In this document: positions 1 through 8,653 of the stretch, one piece after another | How the letters are laid out: every line of letters starts with the position of its first letter | Position numbering within the stretch: the first letter of the stretch is position 1 | Assembly (NCBI RefSeq): GCF_900108175.1 | Contig: NZ_FNVO01000019.1 | Location: 62,001 to 126,000, forward strand | Direction of reading: 5' to 3' | DNA: 64,000 nucleotides | Source: Thermomonospora echinospora | GTDB lineage: Bacteria > Actinomycetota > Actinomycetes > Streptosporangiales > Streptosporangiaceae | The notes under the pieces: model-generated | What the model saw: the letters and a program-made list of their open reading frames with translations, nothing else | What the model was told of the DNA's origin: nothing | Databases searched by the model: none | Translations under genes and position numbers: made by a program

Positions 1-548
1 GGGACACCTCCTCGTTCGAAGACCTGGCGAACGAGTCCGCAGAGACCGTGGCGAACCGTCTCCGCACCGGCGACGAACTACTCGACCGGATCAGACGCCT
101 GCCCACCCCGGTGGTGGCGGCCGTCCGCGGCCAGGTCATCGGCTTCGGCGTCGGCCTGCTGAGCGCCCTGCATCTTCCCGTGGCGGACGCAGCGACCCGC
201 GTCTCCCTGCCCGAGGCGCGGTTCGGGCTCGCTCCGGCCGGCGTGGGCCACGTGGTGACCCAGGCGTTGCCACGCGCGCAGGCCTACGCACTGCTGAGCG
301 GGCTCACGACGGCGACCGGCCGTCAGCTGTTCTCCTGGGGCCTGGTCGCCCAGGTCGTGGACACGACCGACGACCTCGACGCGGCCGTCGCCAAGATGAT
401 CGACGGGCTTCTTGCAGTGCCGGGCGACACACTCCGCGCGGTCGTCGAGGTCGTCGAGTCGAGCCTGGAGACCGGCCTTCCCGACCATGCCTACGAAACG
501 TCCGCGCGGACCATAGTCAGCGCCGGGCAGAAGGGAGACGCGCCGTGA
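1..548 (+). CDS. Enoyl-CoA hydratase/isomerase family protein, 5' end outside window
   Basis: The reading frame is open from the first bases of the window, so the N-terminus lies upstream; an internal GTG at 48 is not a convincing start. The visible part has the crotonase core: a TPVVAAVRGQVIGFGVGL stretch (oxyanion-hole region), then SLPEARFGLAPAGVGH and the C-terminal helices. Such proteins hydrate or isomerise enoyl-CoA thioesters in the cytosol. It overlaps the next gene by four bases (GTGA), so it heads or sits inside a plus-strand operon with a VOC protein and a flavin reductase. The substrate cannot be read from sequence; the neighbourhood suggests aromatic or alicyclic acid breakdown. 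Confidence 0.85.
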   Translation, partial: DTSSFEDLANESAETVANRLRTGDELLDRIRRLPTPVVAAVRGQVIGFGVGLLSALHLPVADAATRVSLPEARFGLAPAGVGHVVTQALPRAQAYALLSGLTTATGRQLFSWGLVAQVVDTTDDLDAAVAKMIDGLLAVPGDTLRAVVEVVESSLETGLPDHAYETSARTIVSAGQKGDAP

Positions 549-1363
549 CGGATCCCACGTTCCGGCCGGGGGAAGCGGTCTGGGTCGAGTTGTGCACGCC
601 CCGGCCCGAGAAGGCGGAGGACTTCTACCGCGCACTCCTCGGCTGGTCAGTGCGGCATGAACGACTCGGCGACTCGACGTACCGGATGTGCAGCGTCGAC
701 GGGCGTGATGTCGCCGGGATCTCCGAGGGGGCCCTTCACGGCGGACGGCCGCGCGGCTGGCTCACCTACTTCGCCATCGACGACGTCCACGGGGCGGCGC
801 ACAAGGCGGCCGCCCTAGGCGGCGAGCTGGTGACGGCACCGTGGTACCTGCCGGCGGCCGGGACCGGGGCGACGGTGATAGATCCTTTCGGCGCCGCCTT
901 CGGCCTGTATCAGGGAGAGGCCCGCGCGGGCGTCCAGATGCTCAACCTCCCTGGGGCGCTCTGCTGGAACGAACTGAATACAGGCGAGCCACAGAAGTCG
1001 GTGTCGTACTACCAGTCACTGTTCCAATACGGAACCGAATCGCGCAGTGACACACCGACCGGGCAGCCCTACACGGTCCTGACACTCGGCGACGTCCCCG
1101 TGGCGGGCGTGCTGGAACTGGACAACAAGTGGCCGAATCTCGTGCCGTCGAAGTGGCTCCCCTATTTCAGTGTCACATCGCTCGACGAGGCGGTCGCCCG
1201 GACGAGCGAGCTCGGAGGCGTCCCGACCGTAGGGCCGATCGACGGCCCGAACGGCCGTCTGCACTTGGTGAAGGACCCGGGAGGGCACACGGTGTGCCTG
1301 ATCCAACTCGAAAACGGCCTGCGACCCGACTACGTCTCTTCCCCCCAGGCGGTGACCCGATGA
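545..1363 (+). CDS. VOC (glyoxalase/bleomycin resistance) family protein, two domains
   Basis: A 272-residue protein with two tandem VOC modules, roughly residues 8-125 and 135-260. Each opens with a W-x-E/N-L stretch and ends with a DPxG(A/G) turn (IDPFGAAFGLYQ and KDPGGHTVCLIQ). Two modules in one chain normally form one metal-binding cavity, as in ring-cleaving dioxygenases, glyoxalases and hydroxylase-like VOC proteins. The GTG start overlaps the stop of the upstream enoyl-CoA hydratase, and the stop overlaps the ATG of the flavin reductase, so translation is coupled. The exact reaction is unknown. Confidence 0.8.
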   Translation: MTDPTFRPGEAVWVELCTPRPEKAEDFYRALLGWSVRHERLGDSTYRMCSVDGRDVAGISEGALHGGRPRGWLTYFAIDDVHGAAHKAAALGGELVTAPWYLPAAGTGATVIDPFGAAFGLYQGEARAGVQMLNLPGALCWNELNTGEPQKSVSYYQSLFQYGTESRSDTPTGQPYTVLTLGDVPVAGVLELDNKWPNLVPSKWLPYFSVTSLDEAVARTSELGGVPTVGPIDGPNGRLHLVKDPGGHTVCLIQLENGLRPDYVSSPQAVTR

Positions 1364-1875
1364 TGACAGAACCGTTGTTCGAATCCACCCAGTTCCGCCG
1401 CGTGTGCGGCCAGTTCCCCACCGGCGTGACAGCGGTGACCGCCATGACCGCCGACGGGAGGCTGGCGGCGCTGACGGTGAACTCCTTCACCTCGGTTTCA
1501 CTCGACCCCGCGAAGGTGCTGTTCTGCCTGGCGAACTCGTCATCGAGCTTCCAGACCCTGACAGAGGCGAAGCGCATCGCGATCCATATCCTGAACCAGG
1601 ACCAGGAGGACGTCGCCCGGCGGTTCGCGACGTCGGGGCTCACCGGGGCGGAGAGGCTGGACGGTGTCAGGTGGATTCCCGGCCCGGACGGAATCCCCCT
1701 ACTGCCGGGCACTCCGGCCATCCTCGCCGGACACCGCGACGAGATCATCACGAGCGGCGACCACGCGATCATCCTGGTGAGCGTGGACCACGTACACCTG
1801 AAGCCGACCGACACGCCGGCCCTGTCGTTCTACCAGGGCCGCTTCACCACACCGGTCGTCACCACGACAGAGTGA
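1360..1875 (+). CDS. Flavin reductase domain protein (HpaC-like)
   Basis: A 171-residue protein starting at ATG 1360, which overlaps the previous stop codon; the open frame extends further upstream but inside the VOC gene. The N-terminus FRRVCGQFPTGVTAVT, the central LTVNSFTSVSLDPAKVLFCL and the C-terminal HAIILVSVDHVHL are typical of the flavin-reductase family that supplies reduced FMN or FAD to two-component monooxygenases. No partner monooxygenase is in the window, so it should be upstream or elsewhere. It is the last plus-strand gene before a strong hairpin. Confidence 0.9.
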   Translation: MMTEPLFESTQFRRVCGQFPTGVTAVTAMTADGRLAALTVNSFTSVSLDPAKVLFCLANSSSSFQTLTEAKRIAIHILNQDQEDVARRFATSGLTGAERLDGVRWIPGPDGIPLLPGTPAILAGHRDEIITSGDHAIILVSVDHVHLKPTDTPALSFYQGRFTTPVVTTTE

Positions 1876-1984
1876 CACCGGAACGCCCCGACTCCACCCG
1901 CCGCGTCGCCCGATCCCACTCACACCACGCACGCGCGGACCCACTGCCGGACGTATCCACACGGACGCGCCCCAGCCCCAGCGT

Positions 1985-2020
1985 GTGGTCCCCTTAAGGG
2001 TCCCCGCGTGCGGGGACCAC
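1985..2020. terminator. Hairpin terminator between convergent flavin reductase and TetR genes
   Basis: A GC-rich inverted repeat: GTGGTCCCC at 1985-1993 pairs with GGGGACCAC at 2012-2020. An inner hairpin, GGTCCCCG (1999-2006) and CGGGGACC (2011-2018) with a four-base loop, can form as an alternative. It sits between two convergent operons and has no clear U tract, as is common in actinomycetes, so it could act in both directions. Confidence 0.65.
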
Positions 2021-2025
2021 CCGCC

Positions 2026-2733
2026 TCACTCGGTGAGGAGTCCCACGAGGACCAGCTCGCAGAACTGATCCGCGACCTCGTCGATCCCAAGGCTGCCGTC
2101 AGGATTGAACCACTGGAAAGCCGAGGCGCACAGGCCGAAGATGCCGAACGTGATGATGCGATCGTTCATCTCCCGGCGGAACGCACCGCCGTCGATGCCG
2201 CGCTGAACGGTCTCGTGGAAGATGGCCTCGAGCGTGTCCCGCTTTTCGGTGACCGACCGGAGCCGGTCCCCGGTAAGGTGCCGCCTATCCTGGTAGAAGA
2301 TCGCGACATGCGCCCGATAGGTGGAGATCCCGGCGAGGCTGAGGCGGATGAGGGCGCGAAGCTGCTCGACGGGATCCAGACCTCTTTCAACGATCTCCCG
2401 GGCCGCCTCGATCTGGGTGTCGAGGTACTCATTCTGGATATGCCAGAGCAAGTCCTCCTTGCTCCGGAAGTGATGGTAGAACGCGCCCTTGGTGAGGTTG
2501 GCGCCCACAACGATCTGCTTGAGTGTGGTGCGGTCGAAACCTTCCCGCTCGAACAGGTGGAGCGCGCTGTCGATGATCTCCCGGCGGGTTCGCTGCGGAT
2601 CGTAGCCGTCAGACCATCTCCAGCCGGCGTCAGCGCTCCGGGAGGTCGTGATCTCCTCCGCCGGCGCGTCCGGAGCCTTCTCTCCAGCGGCCGCGTCCTT
2701 CTCCGCCGCCGTGACTGCGGCATCTCCTGCCAT
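2026..2733 (-). CDS. TetR family transcriptional regulator
   Basis: A 235-residue regulator. The N-terminal DNA-binding domain follows a disordered 40-residue leader: RREIIDSALHLFEREGFDRTT, then the helix-turn-helix ending KGAFYHHFRSKEDLL. The C-terminal ligand domain is full length. ATG 2733 was chosen because GAGGGG lies five bases upstream; a GTG at 2739 is possible. It is the last gene of a minus-strand operon (nitroreductase, oxidoreductase, enoyl-CoA hydratase, MaoC), 21 bases after maoC. The position suggests it controls this catabolic operon in response to an acyl-CoA or related intermediate. Confidence 0.9.
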   Translation of the reverse strand: MAGDAAVTAAEKDAAAGEKAPDAPAEEITTSRSADAGWRWSDGYDPQRTRREIIDSALHLFEREGFDRTTLKQIVVGANLTKGAFYHHFRSKEDLLWHIQNEYLDTQIEAAREIVERGLDPVEQLRALIRLSLAGISTYRAHVAIFYQDRRHLTGDRLRSVTEKRDTLEAIFHETVQRGIDGGAFRREMNDRIITFGIFGLCASAFQWFNPDGSLGIDEVADQFCELVLVGLLTE

Positions 2734-2754
2734 TCGCACCCCTCACAGTGTCGG

Positions 2755-3240
2755 TCACGGATAGTAACGGAACAGGATCTCCGCCACACAGCACGTGGTG
2801 GCGTCGTTCGCGAACTCCACGACCACGGACGCCTTGGCCTGAACTCCTTCGGATCCGTCGTCTCCGACGGAGATCCGCTCGGCCGAGGTGAGCGTGGCGA
2901 CACCCTGGATTTCAGTGCCCGGTGGAAGCGGCTTGACGAACCGTACTCGGTCGAGCCCGTAGTTGACGCCCATCGAGAAACTCTCAATGGTGAGAATGTC
3001 CTCAAGAAGCCGGGGGACGAGCGCCAGCGTCAGGAAGCCATGGACGATGGTGCCGCCGAAAGGACCGGCCTTGGCCCTCTCGACGTCAACGTGGATCCAC
3101 TGGTGGTCCCCCGTGACGTCGGCGAACCGATCGATCTCTTCCTGAGTCACCACCCGCACTTCACTGGCACCGAGTTCCCTGCCGACCAGGTCGAGCAGCT
3201 CGTGCGGCTCTCGAAGGATGGTTCGCTGGGGCGTCCGCAT
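2755..3240 (-). CDS. MaoC family enoyl-CoA hydratase
   Basis: A 161-residue single hotdog-fold protein. The (R)-hydratase signature is visible: DRFADVTGDHQWIHVD, with the catalytic D and H, followed by AKAGPFGGTIVHGFLTL. Such enzymes hydrate trans-2-enoyl-CoA to (R)-3-hydroxyacyl-CoA. It lies 15 bases upstream of the stretch leading into the TetR gene and 55 bases downstream of a crotonase gene in the same direction. Two different hydratases in one operon suggest beta-oxidation of a branched or cyclic acyl-CoA. The substrate is not readable. Confidence 0.9.
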   Translation of the reverse strand: MRTPQRTILREPHELLDLVGRELGASEVRVVTQEEIDRFADVTGDHQWIHVDVERAKAGPFGGTIVHGFLTLALVPRLLEDILTIESFSMGVNYGLDRVRFVKPLPPGTEIQGVATLTSAERISVGDDGSEGVQAKASVVVEFANDATTCCVAEILFRYYP

Positions 3241-3295
3241 GGTGGTGGATACTCCATTCCGACTGGTCGTAATGTAATTCTACGGCAGCGACGCC

Positions 3296-4036
3296 TCAGC
3301 GCAGTCGCTGCGCGGCCTCATGGCTTGTGATCTGAGCGGCGATGTGCTCTCGGAGTGTGCCGGTCTCGCGTGCCCAGGCACTGTCGTCGCCGACGGGCCG
3401 AGCGACCTTGAGCATCCGAGCGACCGCAGGGGCTTCGAGGGCCGCGATACTCCGCGCGATCGCGGCGACGTGATCGTCGAGTTCGGAGTCGGCGACCACT
3501 TCACTGACGAGGCCACGGAGTGCGGCCTCGTCAGCGGACCAGGTTTCACCGGTGATCAGGAGCCTCCGTGCGAGGGCCGGGCCCACGGCCGAGGGCAGCA
3601 TGGCGCTGGAGCCCCATCCGGGTACCTGGCCGACCGCCACATGGCGATCCCCGAGGCGTGCGCTTCGGGCGGCAACGGCGATGTCACAGGCAAGGAGGAG
3701 TTCGAGTCCACCGCCATACGCGGCTCCGTTGACAGCGGCGATGGTGGGCTTCTCGGCCGAGCGGAGCCGCCGGGCGAGGTCTCGTCCACGGTCGAGGAAC
3801 TCCCACAGCGCGGACGGATTCCCTAGCAGGCTCCTGCCCTCGGTCAGGTCGGCTCCGGCACAGAAACTGCTGCCCGTACCGGTGAGGACGAGGACCCGGA
3901 CCCCGGGTTCGACGGCCCGGTCGAGCCAGTTCTCAAGGCCGGCCATGACCTCGGAGCTACAGGCGTTGCCGGCCTCGGGGCGATCGATACGGGCCCAGAG
4001 CGCCGACTCGCGGCGGTCGATGACGACGGGGCTCAT
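3296..4036 (-). CDS. Enoyl-CoA hydratase/isomerase
   Basis: A 246-residue complete crotonase. RPEAGNACSSEVMAGL, TGTGSSFCAGADLTEG (first oxyanion region) and KPTIAAVNGAAYGGGLELLLACDIAVAA (second oxyanion region, with the E after GGG) are in order. It starts at ATG 4036, which overlaps the stop of the upstream oxidoreductase (ATGA). It is a paralogue, not a duplicate, of the partial crotonase at the window start. The role is enoyl-CoA hydration or isomerisation in the catabolic operon; chain specificity is unknown. Confidence 0.9.
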   Translation of the reverse strand: MSPVVIDRRESALWARIDRPEAGNACSSEVMAGLENWLDRAVEPGVRVLVLTGTGSSFCAGADLTEGRSLLGNPSALWEFLDRGRDLARRLRSAEKPTIAAVNGAAYGGGLELLLACDIAVAARSARLGDRHVAVGQVPGWGSSAMLPSAVGPALARRLLITGETWSADEAALRGLVSEVVADSELDDHVAAIARSIAALEAPAVARMLKVARPVGDDSAWARETGTLREHIAAQITSHEAAQRLR

Positions 4037-4983
4037 CGGACGACCGCGCAGAGCTTGCCGAAGGCGTCTCCGCCGAGCATTCGCTTCGCCAGGACCCGGA
4101 TGTCGTCGAGCCCGACAGTGCTGTCGATCGTGGGCCGGATCCGGTGCCGTTCGATGAAGTCGACCAGGGCTGCGAACTCCTCGCGCGTTCCCATGGTCGA
4201 CCCTTGTACGGTGATCTCACGGGCGAACAACCGGGCGAGGTTCAGCGGCGTGGTGAATCCGGTCGACGCACCGCAGACGACGATCGTGCCGCCGGCCCTG
4301 GTGGACATCACCGAGTGGTCGAAGGTGGCCGGGCCAACGGATTCGATGACGATGTCCGCGAGTTCGGGTACGCGTTCTCCCGTCGGGAGAGCGACGTCCG
4401 CTCCCACCTCGAGCGCGCGCTCGCGCTTCGCCGCAGAGCGCGAGGTGACGATGACGGAGGCCCCGGCCGCCTTCGCGAGTGCGATGACCGCAGTGGACAC
4501 TCCCCCTCCGGCACCCTGGACGAGGACGGTCTGGCCAGCCCGGATCCGAGCCTTTGTAAACAACATCCGGTAGGCGGTGAGCCAGGCCGTGGGGATGGCG
4601 GCGGCCTCTTCCCACGTCAGGTGGGCAGGCTTCGGCACGACGCCGCCGGCGGGCACGACCGCCTGTTCGGCGAGCAGTCCGTACCCGCGATCGCTGAGGA
4701 GAACGGAGTGGGCGAGGCTTCTTCCCTGCGTCGGGAGTACCGGATAGACAAGGACCTCTTGGCCCTCGCAGATGCCGGCTCCATCGCTGCCGATGACGTG
4801 AGCCGCTCCGCCGGGAACGGTTGCGACGCCCTGAAGCATCCAGAGGTCGTGCATGTTGAGCGCACCAGCGTAGATGTCGACGCGGGACCAGCCATCGGGC
4901 ACCTCGGGGAGGTCGAGATCCCCGACTTCGATGGCGTTGACGGGATCTTCGGCCAAGGGAGTGGTGAAGTAGGCGGCTCTCAT
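4033..4983 (-). CDS. Zinc-independent medium-chain dehydrogenase, quinone oxidoreductase type
   Basis: A 316-residue protein from ATG 4983. The frame is open upstream to 5073, but that part overlaps the nitroreductase gene. The N-terminal GroES-like half (GALNMHDLWMLQG) is followed by a Rossmann half with VLVQGAGGGVSTAVIALAKAAG as the NAD(P) site. The cysteine and histidine ligands of zinc alcohol dehydrogenases are missing, so a quinone reductase or enoyl reductase reaction is more likely than alcohol oxidation. It is translationally coupled to the enoyl-CoA hydratase downstream. Confidence 0.85.
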   Translation of the reverse strand: MRAAYFTTPLAEDPVNAIEVGDLDLPEVPDGWSRVDIYAGALNMHDLWMLQGVATVPGGAAHVIGSDGAGICEGQEVLVYPVLPTQGRSLAHSVLLSDRGYGLLAEQAVVPAGGVVPKPAHLTWEEAAAIPTAWLTAYRMLFTKARIRAGQTVLVQGAGGGVSTAVIALAKAAGASVIVTSRSAAKRERALEVGADVALPTGERVPELADIVIESVGPATFDHSVMSTRAGGTIVVCGASTGFTTPLNLARLFAREITVQGSTMGTREEFAALVDFIERHRIRPTIDSTVGLDDIRVLAKRMLGGDAFGKLCAVVR

Positions 4984-5002
4984 GCGGCGGTCCTGAACTT
5001 CG

Positions 5003-5758
5003 TCATTGAGACTCCTCCCCGGTGACCCGGTCGAATGGTTTGTCCTCGTAGGGAAACCGCTCTCCCCACCCATCGAGATAGGCGACCTGGTTCACGGGTC
5101 TGCGCGACGCGGCCTTGAACCCGGTGCCCTTGGTGTAAGCGACCGGAAGCATGGCGATCTGGAGGACGCCATCGGGGATCCCGAGGATCTCCGCCGCCTG
5201 CCGGGCGTGGTGCAGGTGCAGCGTGGTGATCACGGTTCCGAGTCCACGGGCGCGCAGGGCCAGGTTGAACTGCCAGACCGCCGGATAGATCGATCCGTAG
5301 AGCGCGGAGCCGGTGCCCGAAGCGCCCTCGGCGGGATCAGGACGTGTGGCGCACGGGATGACGAGGTAGGGAGCCCGGCCGATGGTGCGGGCCAGGTGGT
5401 CGGCTCCGCGAAGGATACGCCGGGTGCGATCGCTGACCTGCCCGTCCGCGCCGACTCCGCCGAGGCGGCCCTTGACCTCCTGGGCCTCTGCTCCCGCGGC
5501 GCTGTGGAGCGGTTTGCAGACGTACTCCTCGTATGCGGCGAGATAGAGCTCGGCAAGCTCGGCCTTGCGTTCGGTGTCGCCGACCACGACCCAACGCCAG
5601 TCCTCCGCGTTTCCCCCCGTGGGCGCCTGGAGGGCGAGTTGGAGGCACTCCCCGATCACGCCGACAGGCACGTGCCTGTCGTAGTCGAGGCGAAGCCTGA
5701 CTGCCCGCGTGGTGGTGAGGACGTGATTGAGGTCGGTGAACGGAAGCCCGCTGCTCAT
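5003..5758 (-). CDS. Nitroreductase family oxidoreductase
   Basis: A 251-residue FMN-dependent nitroreductase-fold protein starting at ATG 5758; an alternative start 21 bases upstream exists. TTTRAVRLRLDYDRHVP is the usual N-terminal R-S/A-x-R signature, followed by QAPTGGNAEDWRWVVV for the FMN phosphate site. The C-terminal part (GLGTVITTLHLHHARQAAEILGIPDG) completes the fold. It is the first gene of the minus-strand catabolic operon, 20 bases before the next gene, and so nearest the promoter in the 237-base gap up to the lipase. The natural substrate is unknown. Confidence 0.88.
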   Translation of the reverse strand: MSSGLPFTDLNHVLTTTRAVRLRLDYDRHVPVGVIGECLQLALQAPTGGNAEDWRWVVVGDTERKAELAELYLAAYEEYVCKPLHSAAGAEAQEVKGRLGGVGADGQVSDRTRRILRGADHLARTIGRAPYLVIPCATRPDPAEGASGTGSALYGSIYPAVWQFNLALRARGLGTVITTLHLHHARQAAEILGIPDGVLQIAMLPVAYTKGTGFKAASRRPVNQVAYLDGWGERFPYEDKPFDRVTGEESQ

Positions 5759-5995
5759 GTCCCTGGATCTCCGATACACATCACTACCATCTTTTCATAC
5801 CAGCTGGCCGGAATCTACTGGCCATGGTGACGCTGTGGGTGACGCCGTGGGGGCGGAGGCGGTTGTGACAGGTCACAGTGCGGCCGTGGAGACCGTTGGG
5901 AGCCCTTGACCCGAGGGTGAGGTGATCGGAAGCTGATCGGGACTCCGGCCCGGAACCACCCCGACGCTACGCGTCCCGGTCAGAGAGGCCCAGAC

Positions 5996-7324
5996 GTGAT
6001 GTTCCGACGACTAGCCGCCGCAGTGGCGGCTGTTCTCCTCGTCTCCACCATGGTGGCGGGCGCCGCGCAGGCGGCGCCGCCCCAGCGGCACCGTCCAGTG
6101 ATCTTCGTCCACGGGTTCAGCGGGTCCGGTGCCCAGTTCGAGACGCAGGCGCGGCGGCTGGCCTCCAACGGCTACCCGGCCGACCTCATCGAGGCCCACG
6201 AGTACGACTCGCTGTTCGCGGAGAACACGCGGGAGGAGGTCTACGCGGGGCTTGACGCGCGGATCGCGCGGCTGCGCGCCAAGGCGGGGACGGACAAGGT
6301 CGACCTGTTCGCCCACTCGCTCGGCACCACCCTCATGCAGGCGTACCTGCGCAGCTCGCCCGCGCGAGCGGCGACCGTCGCGCACTATGTCAACCTGGAC
6401 GGCGCGTCCTCGGCCGACCAGCCGGGCGGGGTGCCCACCCTGGCCATTTGGGGCGAAGGGCCCACGACACGGGCGGTCGGCGGGGCACGCAACGTCTACC
6501 TCTCCGATCAGGCCCACACCCAGACGGTGACCTCCCCCGAGACCTTCACCGAGGCCTACCGGTTCCTCACCGGGCAGTCGCCGCGCACCACCGCGATCGT
6601 CCCGCAGCCTCCGGGGCACACCCGGCTGTCCGGACGCGCCGTGCTGTTCCCCGCCAACGTCGGTGCCGAGGGCGCCAGCCTGGAGGTCTACCGGGTGGAC
6701 CCGCGTACCGGCCAGCGCAAGACCCGTAAGCCCGAGGCGACCTTCAAGATCGCTGGGGACGGGTCCTGGGGGCCGTTCAAGGCCAATGGGAGCGCCTACT
6801 ACGAGTTCGCGGTCGTGTGGGGCAATGTGTCCACCCACCACCTGTACTTCCAGCCGTTCCTGCGTTCGGACAACTTCGTCCGGCTGCTGACCAGCCGTCC
6901 CGGCGAGGGGCTCGCGTCCCAGGTCGAGACCGGTGACCACCACTCCGCCCTGACGATCAACCGGCAGAAGGAATGGTGGGGCGACCAGGGCGCCGCGGGC
7001 GACTCGCTGCGGATCAACGGGCAGGAGGTCCTGAACGCCGCCAACACTCCGCGGACCAAGCGCGCGATCGGCATCTTCGCCTACGACGCCGGGGTGGACG
7101 GCGTCACCGACCTGACCGCGCCGATCCCCGTGTTCGCCGCGCAGCCGTTCATCACCGGAATCGACTTCTTCATGCCGGCGAGCACGAAGAGCTCGATCTC
7201 CCTGGTGTCCCAGCAGCGCGGGGGCGGTGGCCGCACCGACACGTTGACGGTCCCGGCCTGGCCGTCAAGCCAAGACCGCATCTCGGTGCAGTTCAACGAC
7301 CACCTCCAAGCGTCACAGGGCTGA
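5996..7324 (+). CDS. Secreted alpha/beta hydrolase, lipase-like
   Basis: A 442-residue protein. The first 27 residues form a signal peptide (RR, a hydrophobic core, then AGAAQAAPP as a likely cleavage site). The mature part starts with PVIFVHGFSGSGAQF (HG oxyanion motif) and has the nucleophile elbow in FAHSLGTTLMQ, where the usual GxSxG is AxSxG. The second half, about residues 205-442, is beta-rich and resembles the C-terminal part of some actinobacterial lipases. GAGAGG precedes the GTG at 5996; ATG 5999 is an alternative. It is monocistronic and divergent from the nitroreductase operon. Confidence 0.85.
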   Translation: MMFRRLAAAVAAVLLVSTMVAGAAQAAPPQRHRPVIFVHGFSGSGAQFETQARRLASNGYPADLIEAHEYDSLFAENTREEVYAGLDARIARLRAKAGTDKVDLFAHSLGTTLMQAYLRSSPARAATVAHYVNLDGASSADQPGGVPTLAIWGEGPTTRAVGGARNVYLSDQAHTQTVTSPETFTEAYRFLTGQSPRTTAIVPQPPGHTRLSGRAVLFPANVGAEGASLEVYRVDPRTGQRKTRKPEATFKIAGDGSWGPFKANGSAYYEFAVVWGNVSTHHLYFQPFLRSDNFVRLLTSRPGEGLASQVETGDHHSALTINRQKEWWGDQGAAGDSLRINGQEVLNAANTPRTKRAIGIFAYDAGVDGVTDLTAPIPVFAAQPFITGIDFFMPASTKSSISLVSQQRGGGGRTDTLTVPAWPSSQDRISVQFNDHLQASQG

Positions 7325-7449
7325 CCCATCGGTCGTCTTCCAGGACCTGCGGAAGCGCGAGCGCCACGAACACCGGCGGGTCCTGGAAGACGGCGGTGTG
7401 CTCGATTTCGGACCTCCCCGGCGATGTCGGAGGCTCAGATCGTTGGTTC

Positions 7450-7840
7450 TCAGCCGGCCCGGGCCTTCCCACACCTGCCAGATCTCCTTCTTCAACTCTT
7501 CGTCACGCACCGCACGAGCCGATGGTTCCAGCCGCGTTTCTTCGCCGCCCAATACGTCGACGGCGCAACATCCAGCACACCGCAGATCGGCTCCACACCG
7601 AACCGGTCCCGGTGAGCATCGATGAACTCGACCAGCGCTGCAGTCTCGGGTCGAGTTCCCGGGCAAAATACGCGGACGCCGCTTTCCGGATCTCGTTCGC
7701 CCGCCGCAGCACGGCGTTCTCCCGCCGCAGCCGCTTGAGTTCGGCCGACTCCTGACTGGTCGTTCCAGGCCGTGCGCCGGCGTCGACCTCGGCCTTGCGC
7801 CCCCGGCTGCGCACCGTCTCGGCGTGACCGATGCCGAGCT
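7450..7840 (-). pseudogene. IS3 family transposase remnant (OrfA C-terminus and OrfB N-terminus)
   Basis: Read on the minus strand, one frame gives LGIGHAETVR and then AELKRLRRENAVLRRANEIRK, the OrfA leucine-zipper tail of IS3 elements. At about 7638 the similarity passes to another frame with LVEFIDAHRDRFGVEPIC and APSTYWAAKKR, the OrfB start. A further frame change gives RAVRDEELKKEIWQVWEG. The first frame switch may be the element's normal programmed frameshift; the second and the loss of both ends show decay. No DDE catalytic core and no terminal inverted repeats were found. It lies at the left edge of the metallophore cluster. Confidence 0.8.
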
Positions 7841-7906
7841 TGGCCGCCGGTGGTCCGGGGGCGTCGTTCGCGCGTGTCTCCCGATCCAGGTGGTTCAGTA
7901 TGGAAA

Positions 7907-7921
7907 TGGTTATCATTAACA
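7907..7921. promoter_or_regulatory. Fur/Zur-type box in front of the plus-strand biosynthetic operon
   Basis: TGGTTATCATTAACA matches 10 of 15 positions of the Zur-like word TGAAAATCATTTTCA and is a partial palindrome. It is AT-rich within very GC-rich DNA and lies about 82 bases before the first ATG (8003). It is the weakest of the four boxes in this cluster; its position at a transcription-unit head is the main support. Confidence 0.6.
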
Positions 7922-8002
7922 TCTATCGTGATGGGTGGCGGGACCTCGCGACAGGCGCGTACATGTCCCGTTCGCCGCCTGTGAGCACCGGTGAGGAGCG
8001 CC

Positions 8003-8653
8003 ATGAAGCGTGGACGGCATGCGGCCGTGATCGGCTGTGGGATCTCGGGACTGACGGCGGCGGCCGTGTCGGCCAGGTGCTTCGAGCGGGTGACCGTCGT
8101 GGAGCGCAACGTCCTTCCCGAGGGGCCCGGTTTCCGGTCCGAGGTGCCCCAGAGCCGCCACCTGCACTCGCTCATGGGAGCGAGGCAGCGGGCGCTGGAC
8201 GAACTGCTGCCGGGGTTCACCGAGGAGCTGTACGAGGCGGGCGCGGTGCCGCTGCGCACCACGTACGACCACCTGTGGCTGAGCCCGGCGGGCTGGTGCA
8301 GCCGGTTCCATCCGCCCTCCCATGTCGTGCCCTCGGCGACCAGGGAACCGATCGAGTGGATCGTGCGGCGCCGCGTCGCCCAGATCCCCCAGGTGAGCCT
8401 GCGCGAGGGGCGGCAGGTGCGGGATCTGACGGTCGACTCCGGGCGTACACGCGTAACGGGTGTACGGGCCTCCGCCGGCGGCTCGGAGGAGGAGATCCCG
8501 GCGGACCTGGTGGTGGACGCCTCCGGCCGCAGGTCACGCATCCCGCAGTGGCTAGCCGCCATGACGGCCCAGGCCCTGGGGACGCTGCTGGCGGAGCGCG
8601 GCGGTGACGTCGAGGACTGCGCCGTGATCTCGACCGGCCCGGCCGACCGATGA
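8003..8653 (+). CDS. FAD-dependent monooxygenase-like protein, internally shortened
   Basis: A 216-residue protein from ATG 8003, with GAGGAG upstream. The start is a normal FAD Rossmann region (AAVIGCGISGLTAAA, then VTVVER), followed by PQSRHLHSLMGARQRALDELLPG and VVDASGRRSRIPQWL, as in halogenase-like or lycopene-cyclase-like flavoproteins of about 450 residues. Directly after this comes a short tail (MTAQALGTLLAERGGD) that resembles the far C-terminus of the family. This suggests an in-frame deletion of about 200 residues, removing the substrate domain. It is first in the box-1 operon and overlaps the next gene (ATGA). Probably non-functional as an oxygenase, or a pseudogene kept for coupling. 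Confidence 0.7.
   Translation: MKRGRHAAVIGCGISGLTAAAVSARCFERVTVVERNVLPEGPGFRSEVPQSRHLHSLMGARQRALDELLPGFTEELYEAGAVPLRTTYDHLWLSPAGWCSRFHPPSHVVPSATREPIEWIVRRRVAQIPQVSLREGRQVRDLTVDSGRTRVTGVRASAGGSEEEIPADLVVDASGRRSRIPQWLAAMTAQALGTLLAERGGDVEDCAVISTGPADR

Noticed and set aside
3241-3295. TetR operator between the enoyl-CoA hydratase and MaoC genes (CGTAATGTAATTCTACG)
   Set aside because: Only about four arm positions pair and the genes appear co-transcribed, so the signal is too weak.
7325-7449. Continuation of the IS3 element or a second insertion sequence
   Set aside because: The frames here show no transposase motif and no terminal inverted repeat could be found.
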